Assembly: GCA_026214975.1 (NCBI GenBank)
Contig: JAOBSW010001164.1
Span: 1-64,000, forward strand
Reading direction: 5' to 3'
Length of the DNA: 64,000 nt
From: Gentiana macrophylla
Lineage: Eukaryota; Streptophyta; Magnoliopsida; Gentianales; Gentianaceae
In this document: positions 38,691-49,466 of the stretch, piece after piece
Layout of the letters: each line of letters opens with the position of its first letter
Numbering within the stretch: position 1 is the first letter of the stretch
Position numbers and translations under genes: made by a program
Notes under the pieces: model-generated
The model's database searches: none
What the model was told of the DNA's origin: nothing
What the model saw: only the letters and a program-made list of their open reading frames with translations

Positions 38691-39363
38691 TGACGATACC
38701 GAATATCGCACCTCCACGTGGCGTCACGAGATGTTCCTCCTGGATAAGAATAAGTGATAGCCCAAGGGTCGAGTTACGAGTTGATACATCGACAACCGAC
38801 ATGATCAGAGAAGCGAGACGATGGGCCTATCTCGATACCGCAAGTCGGAAAGCTCGGGATGGCCAAAGTCCACTCACGCGTGTAAATCTATCGGTTAGTC
38901 CTCATATCATAAACATGTGTCAAGGCACGCATGTCGACTTCTTGACTCGGTAGTACGACGACGATCGACAAGGCGCGTGTAGGGCGAGAGATCCGGACTC
39001 GATCACCAAAAGTCGGGCAGGTCGGCGTCGAGGATAGAGTCAGCACCAGCTACGACGGCCCATTGTCCATATGGTTACTTGCATAAGTGGGTAAAGCACA
39101 TATAAGCTAGTAAAAGCCCAAAGGGCTAATACTGTATTTTACCCAAACCGACATGGTTTAGGGTTAGGGTAATGAACTCCCTATAAATATACACTTCCAG
39201 GAACTACGTGTGACTTGATTCCTGGAATTCCAACAGGATACGTAGGCAACCTTAGAGAGACTCTCAGGCTCAGTCAAAAATCACCCCCAAAACCATCCTT
39301 GATTCAATCATCCCTAGATTGAAACGGCCCGGATTTATTCATAGACGAAATCCAGCATCGTCA
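38691..39363 (+). repeat. 5' LTR of the Tat-like non-coding element
   Basis: 673 bp, TGACGATACCGAATATCGC...CCAGCATCGTCA. A TATA box (CTATAAATATA) is at about 39181-39191, followed by CCAGGAACTACGTG and GGATACGTAGGCAACC. The first 270 bp are repeated at 42725-43000. Confidence 0.8.
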
Positions 39364-39364
39364 T

Positions 39365-39381
39365 TGGCGCTAGAAGGAGGG
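39365..39381 (+). promoter_or_regulatory. Primer-binding-site-like sequence
   Basis: TGGCGCTAGAAGGAGGG starts 1 nt after the LTR. I recognise TGGCGCTAGAAGGAGGG as common after Tat-lineage LTRs but cannot name the matching tRNA with certainty. Confidence 0.55.
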
Positions 39382-39439
39382 CCTTCTATCGGTGATGGAT
39401 CAAGGAGTTGTGGTGATCATGTTAATGGGAAAATAAGGC

Positions 39440-40550
39440 AAAAAACGCAGCAAGATTGGCGGCTAGTTTATGGAGATTGAACCGTTGGAATGCAGATTCC
39501 TCCGGTCAAATCAAAGAAAAGGGAGAGACGAACGATCCCTCAAAATTTCAGGCCGATCATAGTTCGTTTAATGGCCCGATCATCGCCAAGAAGTTGCTGC
39601 TGTATCAAAAACGCAGCAAAACCCTAATTGGGGGCAGACAGATTGGCAGCCTATTCCCGCCGATTCAACCGTTGGAAAAATAATCCCACCGGTCAGAATC
39701 ATGTACTATTATAAACGAACAGGACCTAGAAGTTTCAAGCCGATCAGAGTTCGTTTAATGGCCCGATCATTGCCAAGAAGTTGTTGCTGTATCAAAAACG
39801 CAGCAAAACCCTAATTGGGGGCAGACAGATCGGCAGCCTGTTCCCGCCGATTCAACCGTTGGAAAAACAATCCCACCGGTCAGAATCATGGATTATTAGG
39901 AAATAACAAGACCTAGAAGTTTTAGGCCGATCCGAGTTCGTTTAATGGCCCGATAATCGCAAAGAAGTTGGTGCTATATCAAAAACGCAGCAAAACCCTA
40001 ATTGGGGGCAGACATATTGGCAGCCTATTCCCGCCGATTCAACCAATCCCACCGGTCAGAATCATGCATTATTATGAACGAACAAGACCTAGAAGTTTCA
40101 GGCCGATCAGAGTTTGTTTAATCACCCGATCATCACAATGAAGTGGCTGCTGTATTAAAAACGCATCAGAAACCTAATTGGAAGCAGACAGATCGGCAGC
40201 CTATTCCCGCCGATTCAACCGTTGGAACAACAATCCCACCGGTCAGAATCATCTAATATGAGCACCGAACAAGCCCTCAAAATTTCAGGCCGATCGGAGT
40301 TCGATTGATTTCTCGATCGTGGCAAAAAAGTTACGACAGGCACCAAAAACGCAGCAGGATTCTGGACAGCAGCTGCCGGATCAGCGGCCTATTCCCGGAG
40401 ATTGAGCCGTCGAAAGGACAATTACACCGGTCAAATCGTAGAAAAGTGAGGGAAGAACAATTCGTCCGAATTTCACGCCGATCGGAATCCGTTTTGAGGT
40501 TTGATTGCCACCGGAAAGACGCTGTTGTGGCGCCCGAGAAAGCTGCGAAT
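39440..40550 (+). repeat. Tandem repeat, period about 186 bp, six copies
   Basis: The anchor (A/C)GGCCGATC.GAGTTCG recurs at about 39551, 39738, 39924, 40098, 40285 and 40474. Each unit includes CAAAAACGCAGCA, ACAGATCGGCAGCCT, TTCCCGCCGATTCAACCGTTGG and CCCACCGGTCAGAATCATG. The later copies are more diverged. The short frames at 39456-39683 and 40305-40646 are translations of the repeat and not credible genes. Confidence 0.8.
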
Positions 40551-40798
40551 TATCTACCGTGTCTAGCTATCCACGAAGCACGTTCTCGAGCTCCAAGGAT
40601 CGAGCCGAGCTCTTTAGCTCTCCAGGTTCTTACAATAGTCATTTGAAATTCTTAAATACTTTGTAAGCCTTTATTATATGTGCAATGATTTTTATTACAA
40701 ATACATTGCACCATAAAGACTCGAGATATCGAGCACCGGCATCCGAGATCTACGGACTCGTCTTGCCTAAATCCAAGCTCGAATCGGCATCATACTTG

Positions 40799-41351
40799 GA
40801 ACTCTCCTAGCCGTGCATGGCGGGACGAGCATTCTTATTTTGGAACTCTCCTAGCCGTGCATGGCGGGACGAGCATTCTTATTTTGGAACTCTCTAGCCG
40901 TGCATGGCGGGACGAGCATTCTTATTTTGGGAACTCGGCCCACGGAGGGTCGAGCCATCTTATCTTGGAACTCTCCTAGCCGTGCATGGCGGGACGAGCA
41001 TTCTTATTTTGGAAACTCGACCCACGGAAGGTCGAGCTATCTTATTTTGGAAACTCGACCCTTGGAAGGTCGAGCCTTCTTATCTTGGAACTCACCTAGC
41101 CGAAATGGCGGGTAGAGCTATCTTGTTTGGAACTCACCCTACCGAAACGGCAGGTAGAGATATCTTATTTTGGAACTCGCCTAGCCGAAATTGCGGGTAG
41201 AGATATCTTGTTTCGGAACTCGCCTGGCCGAAATGGCGGGTAGAGCTATCTTGTTTTGGGAACTCACCCTACCGAAATGGAGGGTCAAGACATCTTATCT
41301 TGGAACTCTCCTAGCCGAGCATGGCGGGACGAGCCTTCTTATTTCGGGAAC
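40799..41351 (+). repeat. 43-bp minisatellite, 13-14 copies
   Basis: GGAACTC-starting units begin at about 40799, 40842, 40885, 40929, 40967, 41011, 41049, 41087, 41129, 41172, 41215, 41258, 41301 and 41347. Typical unit: GGAACTCTCCTAGCCGTGCA, TGGCGGGACGAGCATTCTTA, TTTT. Two sub-types alternate: CTAGCC...ATGGCGGG and the shorter 38-bp GACCCACGGAAGGTCGAGC. Frames of 84-98 codons across it are repeat translations. Confidence 0.85.
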
Positions 41352-41960
41352 TATCCCCATGGTTATTGCGACCTTTTGACTAGTACCTACGAGGATTGGC
41401 AAGTCGGACGCCTTCATTATTGACAGGAACTACGTTTATAAGTCCTAATAGGACGAAAACGCAATGGCATCGAAGTCCGAATCGACAGCGACGTAATCTG
41501 ACTCCTAAGGGAGAGGATTTACTAGGGCATCGAGGTCGAGAAACATGATCATTTCGATTGACAGCCAGTGAAGCTAAAAGTTCCATTGAACCAAAAAACT
41601 AAGGCATCGAGTTCGGACCATGTCCAAATCTCTTGGCGATCATGTGTCATGAGTCATGAAGCGACAAAGAAACACCACGATACCGAGATTCTAAGCGATA
41701 GTTACGTATTACCAGTCTTTTTAGACAGTAATTACTAGGACATCGTAGCTGGAAATATATATCGACAAACCGAAAGGGCATCGATTTTCGACAAACAAAA
41801 GAGAGATAGCAGTGGCATCTCTTCTACTACGCAACAACAAAGAATAGAGAAATCCGCAAGTCGGAAATCTCAGCACAGCCAAAAGCATGAAATGCATAAG
41901 GCAAAAAGAAGACTCGCAAGGTCGGGTCGAAAGACCAAGTCAAAAGCCTAACGAGCCAAA

Positions 41961-42150
41961 GGGTCGAATAAGGCAAGACAAAGGACGGTTCGCATGGTCG
42001 GGCCAAATGTCTAAGTCAAAAGCCTAACGAGCCTAAGGGTCGAATAAGGCATGACAAAGGACGGTTCGCAGGGTCGGGCCAAACGTCCAAGTCGGAAGTC
42101 TAACAAGCCCAAGGGTCAGTTAGACCTGGACAAGGACAGTTCGCAATGTC
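41961..42150 (+). repeat. 76-bp tandem repeat near the 3' LTR
   Basis: Units start at 41961, 42037 and 42113. The first two read GGGTCGAATAAGGCAAGACA then AAGGACGGTTCGCA.GGTCGG; the third is more diverged. It is related to the pair at 404-526. The remainder of 41352-42724 is non-coding and resembles the region upstream of the LTR at 3431 (AGCC...GTCGA words). Confidence 0.7.
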
Positions 42151-42724
42151 GGACTAACTTGAAGATCCAACAAGCCTAGTAAGGCTAGAAAGCCAAGGCA
42201 AGTAGATCGATCTAAAGCCATACGAGCTCCGACCGAAAAAGCCAAGTCAAGCCCAAGAGGCAGTACAGTGCTAGGTCGACTCACAACTCGAGCTCCGACA
42301 AAAATAGCCAAGTCAAGCCTAATAGGGCGATGCGATGCAGTCGACTCATATCCAAGTGTACCATGATTCATGCACTCATAGTGAATAAAACCAAGTCAAC
42401 GACAGTGCTTATATCACTCCCAACCAGCCAATAAGCCACGATGCGAGGCAGTTGGAAGATCCCACGATGGATACCTTAGTCGGCCAGTTCATAAGCACCA
42501 TGAAGTTCGACAGTCGAATAAGGAGTAATACGACATCGATAAAGCAAGTAGGCAAACAGAGCCAAAGGCTCGACAAGCGAAGAGCTAAAAGACATCGAAT
42601 CGTGAAAGACGGACAACAGTCCGTGGGGCAGATTTAAATTCAGAGCAATGGATGACAGTGGCCGAGATACACCTTTGACAGATCAGATCTGACATTAAGA
42701 GCTCAGATAGATCTGGGGGGCTTA

Positions 42725-43000
42725 TGACGATACCGAATATCGCACCTCCATGTGGCGTCACGAGATGTTCCTCCTGGACAAGAATAAGTGATAGCCCAAG
42801 GGTCGAGTTATGAGTTGAGACATCGACAACCGACATGATCAGAGAAGCGAGACGATGGGCCTATCTCGATACCGCAAGTCGGAAAGCTCGGGATGAACAA
42901 AGTCCACTCCACGTGTCGTCTATCGGTTAGTCCTCATATCATAAACATGTGTCAAGGCACGCATGTCAGCTTCTTGACTCGGTAGTACGACAGTCGACTC
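42725..43000 (+). repeat. Truncated 3' LTR of the Tat-like element
   Basis: After the PPT CTGGGGGGCTTA it repeats the first about 270 bp of 38691-39363 (TGACGATACC...GACTCGGTAGTACGAC) and then loses similarity. The missing part would contain the TATA box and LTR end. The next sequence is in frame with the ORF fragment at 43002, so the join is a genuine chimera or an assembly join. Confidence 0.75.
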
Positions 43001-43001
43001 G

Positions 43002-43559
43002 GGGCAGTCAGAGGCGCAATTGTTGTCTACTACACCACCTTCCCATGATGTGCAAAATGATGAATTGACAGAGAGTGTGGTGGATTCGATTGCGGTTGTT
43101 GATTTTGTGGAGATAGAGCCGAAAGAGAAACTGGGATCGCCCATTTCACCATCACTCCCGATTGAAGTGTATAATGATGCAATTTTGGAGTGTGTGATGA
43201 AATCACATGAGCTTGGTATGACATCCATGGTAGAGCTACCGGGTGAAGTGGAGATTGTTAGCATGCCGGTCCCGGACTACTACACTCTTCCACTATGGGT
43301 TGAGGAGTATTACGAGATCAACTTTGTGTACTCTCCGGTAGATGAAGCTCATAGAATTTTTAATAGGGGACGACTACCATGGAGTGGCAACTTCGCGAAG
43401 AGGAATAAAAGGGGTTTTGAAAGAAGAGGAGTCCCGAGTTGGCAAGAAGTGACCTCGAGAGCCATGAGAGGTAAGTTCCTTGTAAACTCGGTTTTCCCTA
43501 TAATTGCCATTTTAATTCTTCTTAAGTTGTTGATCTTTTTGAGTTCGGATTTCGGTTGA
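43002..43559 (+). pseudogene. 5'-truncated ORF with conserved C-terminal membrane segment
   Basis: The frame is open from the chimeric junction. No ATG is seen, and the nominal start near 43020 is a TTG. The last about 110 residues match the 275-aa protein at 50538: VELPGEVEI versus VEPPGELVI, VPDYYTLPLWV versus VPDYYIRPFCV, FVYSPVDEAH versus FMYSPMDELY, a basic stretch, SWQEVTSRAMRGKFL versus GWEKVASRTKRDTFL, and the hydrophobic end LLIFLSSDFG identical in both. The end (about 18 hydrophobic residues, then SSDFG) looks like a tail anchor. Upstream the fragment is acidic. I do not recognise the family, so function is unknown. It lacks the Q/Y-rich start and coiled coil of the intact relative. 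Confidence 0.75.
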
Positions 43560-43649
43560 TAGTTTTTTGGTGATTTTTGATTGAATTAAAAATGTTGTAT
43601 TGAGTTGGTTTGAGTCCTTTATGGTTTGAGTCCGTTTTGGTGCCACTTG

Positions 43650-43697
43650 GTCGAGCCAACGACGTAAAACAAAGGCGCTTTGTGGGAGGCAACCCAC
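43650..43697 (+). ncRNA. Conserved post-ORF hairpin (AGGCAA loop)
   Basis: GTCGAGCCAACGACG, then TAAAACAAAGGCGCTT, then a hairpin GTGGG-AGGCAA-CCCAC (43682-43697). It lies 91 nt after the ORF stop. Two related copies follow the ORF at 51365, with different but still complementary stems. I recall this GGGAGGCAACCC motif as common downstream of pol in plant Ty3/gypsy elements. Its role is not known to me. Confidence 0.65.
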
Positions 43698-44169
43698 CTT
43701 TTTGGTAATAATTTTGTCTTTGAAGTGGTTTTTGGGTGCAAGAGGGGAGAGTTTTGTCTCACAAGAGAGTTTGGGGTGAGATTTTCTTTTTGATTCTTGC
43801 TCCTGTACGTAGACGGGGATGTTTTTATGTGAGCCTCTGTGGCCTTATTTTATGCGTGGATGCTCTGTGTTTCTTTTGATTATCTTTACATCCAGTGCAC
43901 TTCCCGTCTAGTATGGTTGATATGCTTTGATACCTTGATTGTGGCATGGCTTCTATTTTTATATATCTCGTATCTATCACCATCTTTTGGCACGTGGATT
44001 TTTCCGTGCATGTGTTTGCCTTGTTTTTGTCTACATGGTGTTCGTGTACTCGAGATGGAGCTTACTAGAAGATGTCACGTGAGCTAAAGTGCGCCTTTCG
44101 GGTTTTGGTCAAACAGCTAAGTCTTTTTACTCTTTTTATCTCTCACACACTGAGGACAGTGTTTCGTTT

Positions 44170-44883
44170 AAGTGTGGGGTGGGAGACTTAGTTGCTTTCT
44201 TGTTTCGTTGTTAAATGTGCTATAAATGTGGTATGCTTAGCCTATGATCGGGCTCGAGTCGATTTTTGGGTAATTTTAAAATTTTTCAAGGGTCTTAACA
44301 CCGTGTTGTATGTGTTATTTTCACATTTGAGTGGTGATCACCTTAGTCGGGATCCCGAACATGTACATTGTGGTTTGATATTATCTTGAGAATGAAGTTT
44401 ATTACTTTCACGTAAAGCTACACTTTGTGCACAATTTGATTGCTACCACCTCTCATATCACTAGCCTTGAGACGAAATGTCATAGGTTTACCTAAGTAGG
44501 ACATGGGATGACGGTTTTGGCGTTCTCTTTGACCAACCAAAGCCAAATAAGCCTTACCCGAACATTAGACCTTCGTAGCCCCTCTCGGCCTTGATGAATG
44601 GTCGACCACCATTCGCTTTATAGCCGTTTTGTTACTTAGTCGAGAAACCTACCTTGAGCTTTATTTATGGTCACATTCCTTCATTCATACCCTACGAGTG
44701 GACTTAGTCTTTTGTTAGGCCGGACTTGCTCGAGGCAAGTGTGGGGTGGGGGAAATGATGTCTTGTGATGGGTTGGTGTTTTCTTGGTTTGGAGCTATAA
44801 GGAGAAGAGGAGCTAAGTTGGCCCTAATGTTTGGGTTGGCCTAAAGAGAAAAGAAAAAGCTGTGAAATTCTTCATTTTCTCTT

Positions 44884-44922
<39 letters not shown>

Positions 44923-45620
44923 CTCAATCAATCAAAGTTCAAAATAAATTAGAAAGTTCTCAACGAATAAGAGTTTGGAGTTTATAAAATAAAGGGTTGG
45001 AATCAAAGTAATGAGCTCAAAAGTTATACTTATGATGTTGGAGTTGGGATAGTGAGATAGGTGCTAATGTATTCGACCTCGCCTTATGAAACTTGAAACA
45101 TAGTTGAATTAGGCAATGAGTTCGGGTATGTTAGCATTCTATGGTTCCCAAGGTGTTAAAAATAATCAAAAGGAGTTTGGATGGTTTGTATAGTAGAGAT
45201 GAAGTGGTACACTTGTTGATTAGGTTCACTCGTACTTCTTTTTCTCCAATTCCCAAAATATCCTATTCGATTAACCGGAATCACCCTAGCCTAACATTAT
45301 AACCCTTCAAGTCCTGCTCGATCGTGTCCAAACTTAGTGACCTTGATTAATGGAGAGGCTAGTGACCATGAGACGGTTGGTAGACTTTTGGTTGGGATTC
45401 AAGCCCCGACAATCATTTTGAGCACTAGGTTTTAGCTTGGCACCACACACACTCCGTTTTCTTGATAATGTTGTATCGGTATGTTTATGTTCGTGTTTCT
45501 TACTTTGGGGTCACCTCCAGAGTGTGAATATTAGCACCTTCATCATAAAGTTGAATCCCTTGGTTTGTTTTAAAACGCCTATTTTACTCGAGGACGAGCA
45601 AAGGCTAAGTGTGGGGTGGT
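44170..45620 (+). promoter_or_regulatory. Three PPT-like tracts, the last being the working PPT
   Basis: AAGTGTGGGGTGGG at 44170, AAGTGTGGGGTGGGGG at 44738 and AAGTGTGGGGTGG at 45608, the last directly before the LTR. The first follows CACACTGAGGACAGTG, while the second and third follow GCTCGAGG-type sequence. The 44187-45600 stretch between them is non-coding. The two plus frames at 43839-44087 and 44192-44389 have no homologue I recognise and lie over UTR conserved at the DNA level with 51.9 kb. Confidence 0.6.
44885..44919 (+). repeat. Poly(A) run, 35 nt
   Basis: A pure A tract inside the element's 3'UTR. It is not at an element end, so it could be slippage or mark an old retroposed insertion. 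No TSD was found by eye. Confidence 0.9.
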
Positions 45621-47334
45621 TGATGGGAGTCAACTTTACATGATTCCGGTGCATCTTTTACCCCCGTTTATCCCACTTTTAGCACGTTTCTTGGTGATTT
45701 AGACCGTTTTAGGGGCAATATCGTGAATTATTAGCACGGGAGTAAATCCATCACTTTGTGCTTTACTACCTCTTTTAGTGATATTGACCCTATTCCCGAG
45801 CACTTTTACCCTCCGGAATGTTTTGGATGTTTTTGGTTGTTGTGATGATGTAGGAAATGGTGTCTCGAGGACCCGAAAGGCAATGGTTTACAATGAGAAA
45901 CATGACCGAGGCGAGAAAAGAGGTGGAAAAGGAGAAGAAGTGAAGAATTGGTGGCACAGGGTCCAAGCGCACGTTTGGAACCCTCAAACCATGCGTTCAG
46001 TCTCCAAACCGGCGTTCCAACCTCAAACCAGCGTTCGAATGCACTGCGAGTCATACTGAGTTCGGCTCCTTCAAACGCTGGTTTAGCAACTACCCCGAAC
46101 GTGCGTTCCAGGCCATTCAAACGCACGTTCCCTACCTTCAAACGTGCGTTCCACATGTTACAAGCAAGGAGCTGCCCAGAATTTGAAGCTAAACGCACGT
46201 TCCACATTCTCAAACCAGCGTTCGAAGTGAAAAATTGCAGATTTTTCCCTCCACCTATAAATACCCCCCTTAGACACCCAACACAGATCTCTCCCTTTCC
46301 TTAGCATAACCCTACCCTTTTTGCTCGATTTATGTAAATAGTTTAGAATAGAGTAATTTTATGTAGATCAAACACCTCTTTCCTTACTCTTTTCATTTCT
46401 TAGATTAGATTTTCATTTCAATTAACAAGTCTCCACCTTTTATTTGATTTTCTCTCTTGTACCCTTCTTCTCCAACTCGAATTTCTGCACTTTTATGGTA
46501 ATAAACTCCTCTCTTTCACTTGTTATGTCTCTTATTTCTTGTTCTCTTTACATTTTAACTAGTATAATGTGTAGTTAATTCCTCCCCATAGCCGGGTCAT
46601 GTGATATTTGATGAAATCACCCTTTGGGTGATGAAATTGGGAGTGGGTAGTGTGTTTTATTGTTGTTTCTTGCATGTTTCACGTCTTAGAACTTGTTATA
46701 ACGGATTTGAGCTAGATTAGCTACCTAGGTCAAATATCACACACATCACTCTTGAGAGTTGTTCAGAGAGAGGGGTGTGGGAAAAGGGTTCTAGGATCGT
46801 GGTGTAGTCTCGGTTTAGTTGTTAAACCGAGCTCATCGTGAGGTTACTCGTTTATACGTTTAAGCGGCTCGAGTGCAAAACATGACTTGTTAGGAGAGAG
46901 TTGTTCAGACCTTAACATGGCATAAGGTGTTAGAAGAGAGTTGTTCAGACGCTAGCACCGGGTTTAGGAGTTCGCACCCGTGAAATTGAATGCAAGAGTT
47001 CGTTTAGTATAATGCACACTCTCGGTTTTGTCTACCTTAGGGTTGAGATTAGTCACATTGATCATGGTTCGGCTATGTCCCCTTCTCCTTTTAGACTTGT
47101 TAGTTTAATTTACTTTAGTTTAATTGAAGTGTACAAACATTCCAACAACTTGTTTGCCTAGACTAAGCAATAAGTTCACTTTGGTACTTACAAGCACATC
47201 TTCTCTGTGGGATCGACCTCGGACTCCTGTAGCTATACTAGCAATCAACCCGGTCCACTGCCGGTTAGAGAGCTTGTTTAGTCACCGTTGTCTTGAGTAT
47301 TATAAATTTGTTTGGTGAAAAAACACGCTCATCA
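45621..47334 (+). repeat. 3' LTR (TGATG...CATCA), 1.7 kb
   Basis: Begins TGATGGGAGTCAACTTTACA right after the PPT and ends ACACGCTCATCA. It has a TATA box (TATAAATA, 46256-46263), and near its end CTGTGGGATCGACCTCGGACT, a block conserved in plant Ty3/gypsy LTRs. The 5' partner LTR is not in the window. It abuts an old copia LTR fragment, so it may have inserted there. Confidence 0.8.
45965..46263 (+). promoter_or_regulatory. GC-rich CGCACGTTC/GTGCGTTC repeats before the LTR TATA box
   Basis: Between 45965 and 46227 there are about ten variants of TCAAACGCACGTTCC, GTGCGTTCCA and AGCGTTCGAA, in both orientations. The array ends about 30 nt before TATAAATA (46256-46263) and CCCCCTTAG. The placement suggests a promoter-proximal or enhancer repeat of the LTR. 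The related motif array at 27395-27670 lies in the interior of another element. The frames at 45806-46304 on both strands follow these repeats and are not credible genes. Confidence 0.55.
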
Positions 47335-48246
47335 AACATAACAATTCTTATTCAATCTATTAAATCCGGGATTACGCCACCATAAAACCGAAACTGAACT
47401 CTATCGATTATAGATATATACTTACACTCTAATCATTGAGGTGATAAGCATCCATTGATATAATCATTACAGATAAATCCTCCATAGACTGTTCGTTTTG
47501 ATTCGGGATATTTCCGTAAACCCTTCTCAAAACATCTTATCCTTATTTACCATTAACCCCCTAATGATCAATTAGTTCATAACTAATATAATATGAACTG
47601 GGCCCATCGATTAGTTTCTAGGATTAACAAATAAGAGAACTGTTTGTCTATTTTCCACAGGAAGGAATGGATTCCATATCTGTGAAGTCACAGACTACTC
47701 ACTCATTCCAGAATGGAGCCAACAAGAAGTGTTCAGATCACATGTATCCAAGTGATCCTTAACTAACACATCAACTCTACTTTGAACCAAGCAGTAGACT
47801 GTGATCACATCAGGATTGAGATTAATCCATATATGATCATCTTGTAATTCAATAAGATTTCTCGATCACAGAATTATATCAAGACTTCAAATCAAATCGG
47901 TCCAGTCCTATATGGTAGACATCATATATAAATGCCCCACTAGGTACCTTATACCGATGGCCCGGATAAGGCGGTCACACCGTTAAGTGTTCTAGGCGCA
48001 TTATTGATATATTAATCATGAGACCTATACTCTGATTAAATTCACCATGGACTAAATAGTTTTAAGAATATCATCACTAACTCAATCCTCGTGTGTATGC
48101 CATACATTGAGTTATATGATTACATACCGATATGCTTAGGGTTTTCAGAAGTGTATTAATATAAGCATAAAAGCAAATATTATGATGAATTATAAATCTT
48201 GTCAAAACAATTACAGAAATTGTCGTTTGGGCACTACACCTAACAA
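47335..48246 (+). repeat. Old truncated LTR of the copia-type family
   Basis: It aligns with the second half of the LTRs at 5307-7151 and 12831-14690: CGGGATTAC.CCACCATAAA.CCGAA, TTTCCGTAAACCCTTCTC, AATGGATTCCATATCTGTGA, GATCATCTTGT.ATTC, and the end GGGCACTACACCTAACA. It is more diverged than those two are from each other, so it is older. It has no PBS or PPT next to it. Confidence 0.8.
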
Positions 48247-48422
48247 TAAGTGGCGCCCCATTGTGCCCCAATCTGATTGGGAGAAGATTCCTAGTAGATT
48301 GAGGAGAAAGAAAACATTTTCCTAATAAAATATGAAAAGTATCTTTAATTGAATTATCTCATTTAATTTAATACCACATATTAAATATTTCCATGATATT
48401 GTCAATATCTAATATTGACTAT
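48247..48422. other. Unassigned AT-rich spacer
   Basis: 176 bp between the old LTR and the next element, ending in the TSD ACTAT (48418-48422). I see no gene or known repeat in it. Together with 55145-55250 it is the pre-insertion site of the 48423 element. Confidence 0.6.
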
Positions 48423-49424
48423 TGATAAGGGAAAAATTCACTGTTATTATTATAACTTTTTACCCCACTTTTGATTTCATTTTGAGCACTTTTATATCAT
48501 TGCGAGTCATAAATTCCTTAGATTTATCTAAGTATGTTAGTAGTAACTATTATATAAAATATCGTGTTTTTACTAGTTTTTGTACGGTTTAGTAACCGGA
48601 GTGTCGTGTCGGATTTACGCTTGGTGTTTTGGTGAATTATTGCAGAATTATAGGATGACCAATATCCCGAGTGACGACATGTTTTGAGCCCTAAAAGAGG
48701 TGTTTAGAGGGTTAGAAGAAGGTGCCACAAGCTTACGAGTTCGAAGGGTCGATTTTCCTACGTACTTATATCGTAACCTGTTTTCGACGGAGATTTGACC
48801 CAACTTAGAGGCATTTTCAGGGGAAGAGTTCTTCATGAAAGTTGTAGATCTTTGAATGATCTTTCCAACTCACTTTGAAACACGTCAATCAGAGGTCTAC
48901 AACTCAAGATGAGTATTTTACCGAACAGCTGATATTTTGAAAGTTCGGCACGAGCCGGAAAAACCGGCCCCCGCTGGATTTCTCATCATTTCAACCCACG
49001 TGGGATTGACACAAGGGAATATGATTCCCAAGGCCGGCCCCCGCCGGTGCATTGCCCTATAAATACTCCCCTCGGGCTAATGGTTCAGGATGTCCCAAAA
49101 AATATATATATCTCTATATATATTTTCTCCTCTACCTTTTTCTTTGTATTTTAGTTGTTTTGGGGCCTATATATATATATAGTTGTAATATCGTTATAAT
49201 AGTTATCGTTATAATATCGTTTTCGTTTTGTTCTTTCTTTTCTTGTTTCATTTCTTATATATATATATATATATATATAAGTATCTATAGTAGTATCTAT
49301 ATATATGAGAATCTGGCAAATGATTGAATTAATGTTTTAATTTGGTTTTAATAGAATTTTGGCATTGACAGAAGGATATTATGTAAAACTTCCCGCCGTT
49401 TTAATCCATGACATTTTGAAAGAG

Positions 49425-49466
<42 letters not shown>

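Larger units (their letters stand above)
38691..43000 (+). mobile_element. Tat-like non-coding LTR element, 3' LTR truncated
   Basis: The 5' LTR (38691-39363) cuts the satellite after ACAACAAGGTAGC. A PBS-like sequence follows. The interior (39364-42724, 3.4 kb) is made largely of tandem repeats with no gag or pol. A 3' LTR starts at 42725 after a PPT, but after about 270 bp it changes to sequence of another element near 42990-43010. It is the same family as 1-3992, from the LTR ends and the shared 41961-42150 repeats. It is non-autonomous, and the 3' junction is chimeric. Confidence 0.78.
43001..47334 (+). mobile_element. 5'-truncated tRNA-Asp-lineage LTR element
   Basis: The 5' LTR and PBS are missing. 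What remains is the 3' part of an ORF (43002-43559), a 2-kb 3'UTR with three PPT-like tracts, and a full 3' LTR (45621-47334). It is related to 48423-55144: the ORF C-termini are homologous, the same hairpin follows the stop codon, TTTTGGCACG.GGA...TGTTTGCYTTGTTTT is shared (about 43987 and 51943), and the pre-PPT block CTCGAGGACGAGCAAAGGC is shared. No pol is present. Confidence 0.8.

Noticed and set aside
40861..41379. Repetitive frames of 62-98 codons
   Set aside because: They are translations of the 43-bp minisatellite. Length not divisible by three in several units and overlapping frames argue against a protein.
43839..44389. Hydrophobic frames in the 3'UTR (82 and 65 codons)
   Set aside because: The DNA is alignable to the UTR at 51.9 kb, but the reading frame is not preserved there.
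45806..46304. Frames of 118 and 135 codons over the LTR promoter repeats
   Set aside because: They exist on both strands across a GC-rich tandem repeat, which lowers stop density. No conservation elsewhere.
48249..48262. AAGTGGCGCCCCATTG as another tRNA-Asp PBS after the old LTR fragment
   Set aside because: Only TGGCGCC matches; the next 11 bases do not fit tRNA-Asp. The LTR beside it belongs to a tRNA-iMet family.
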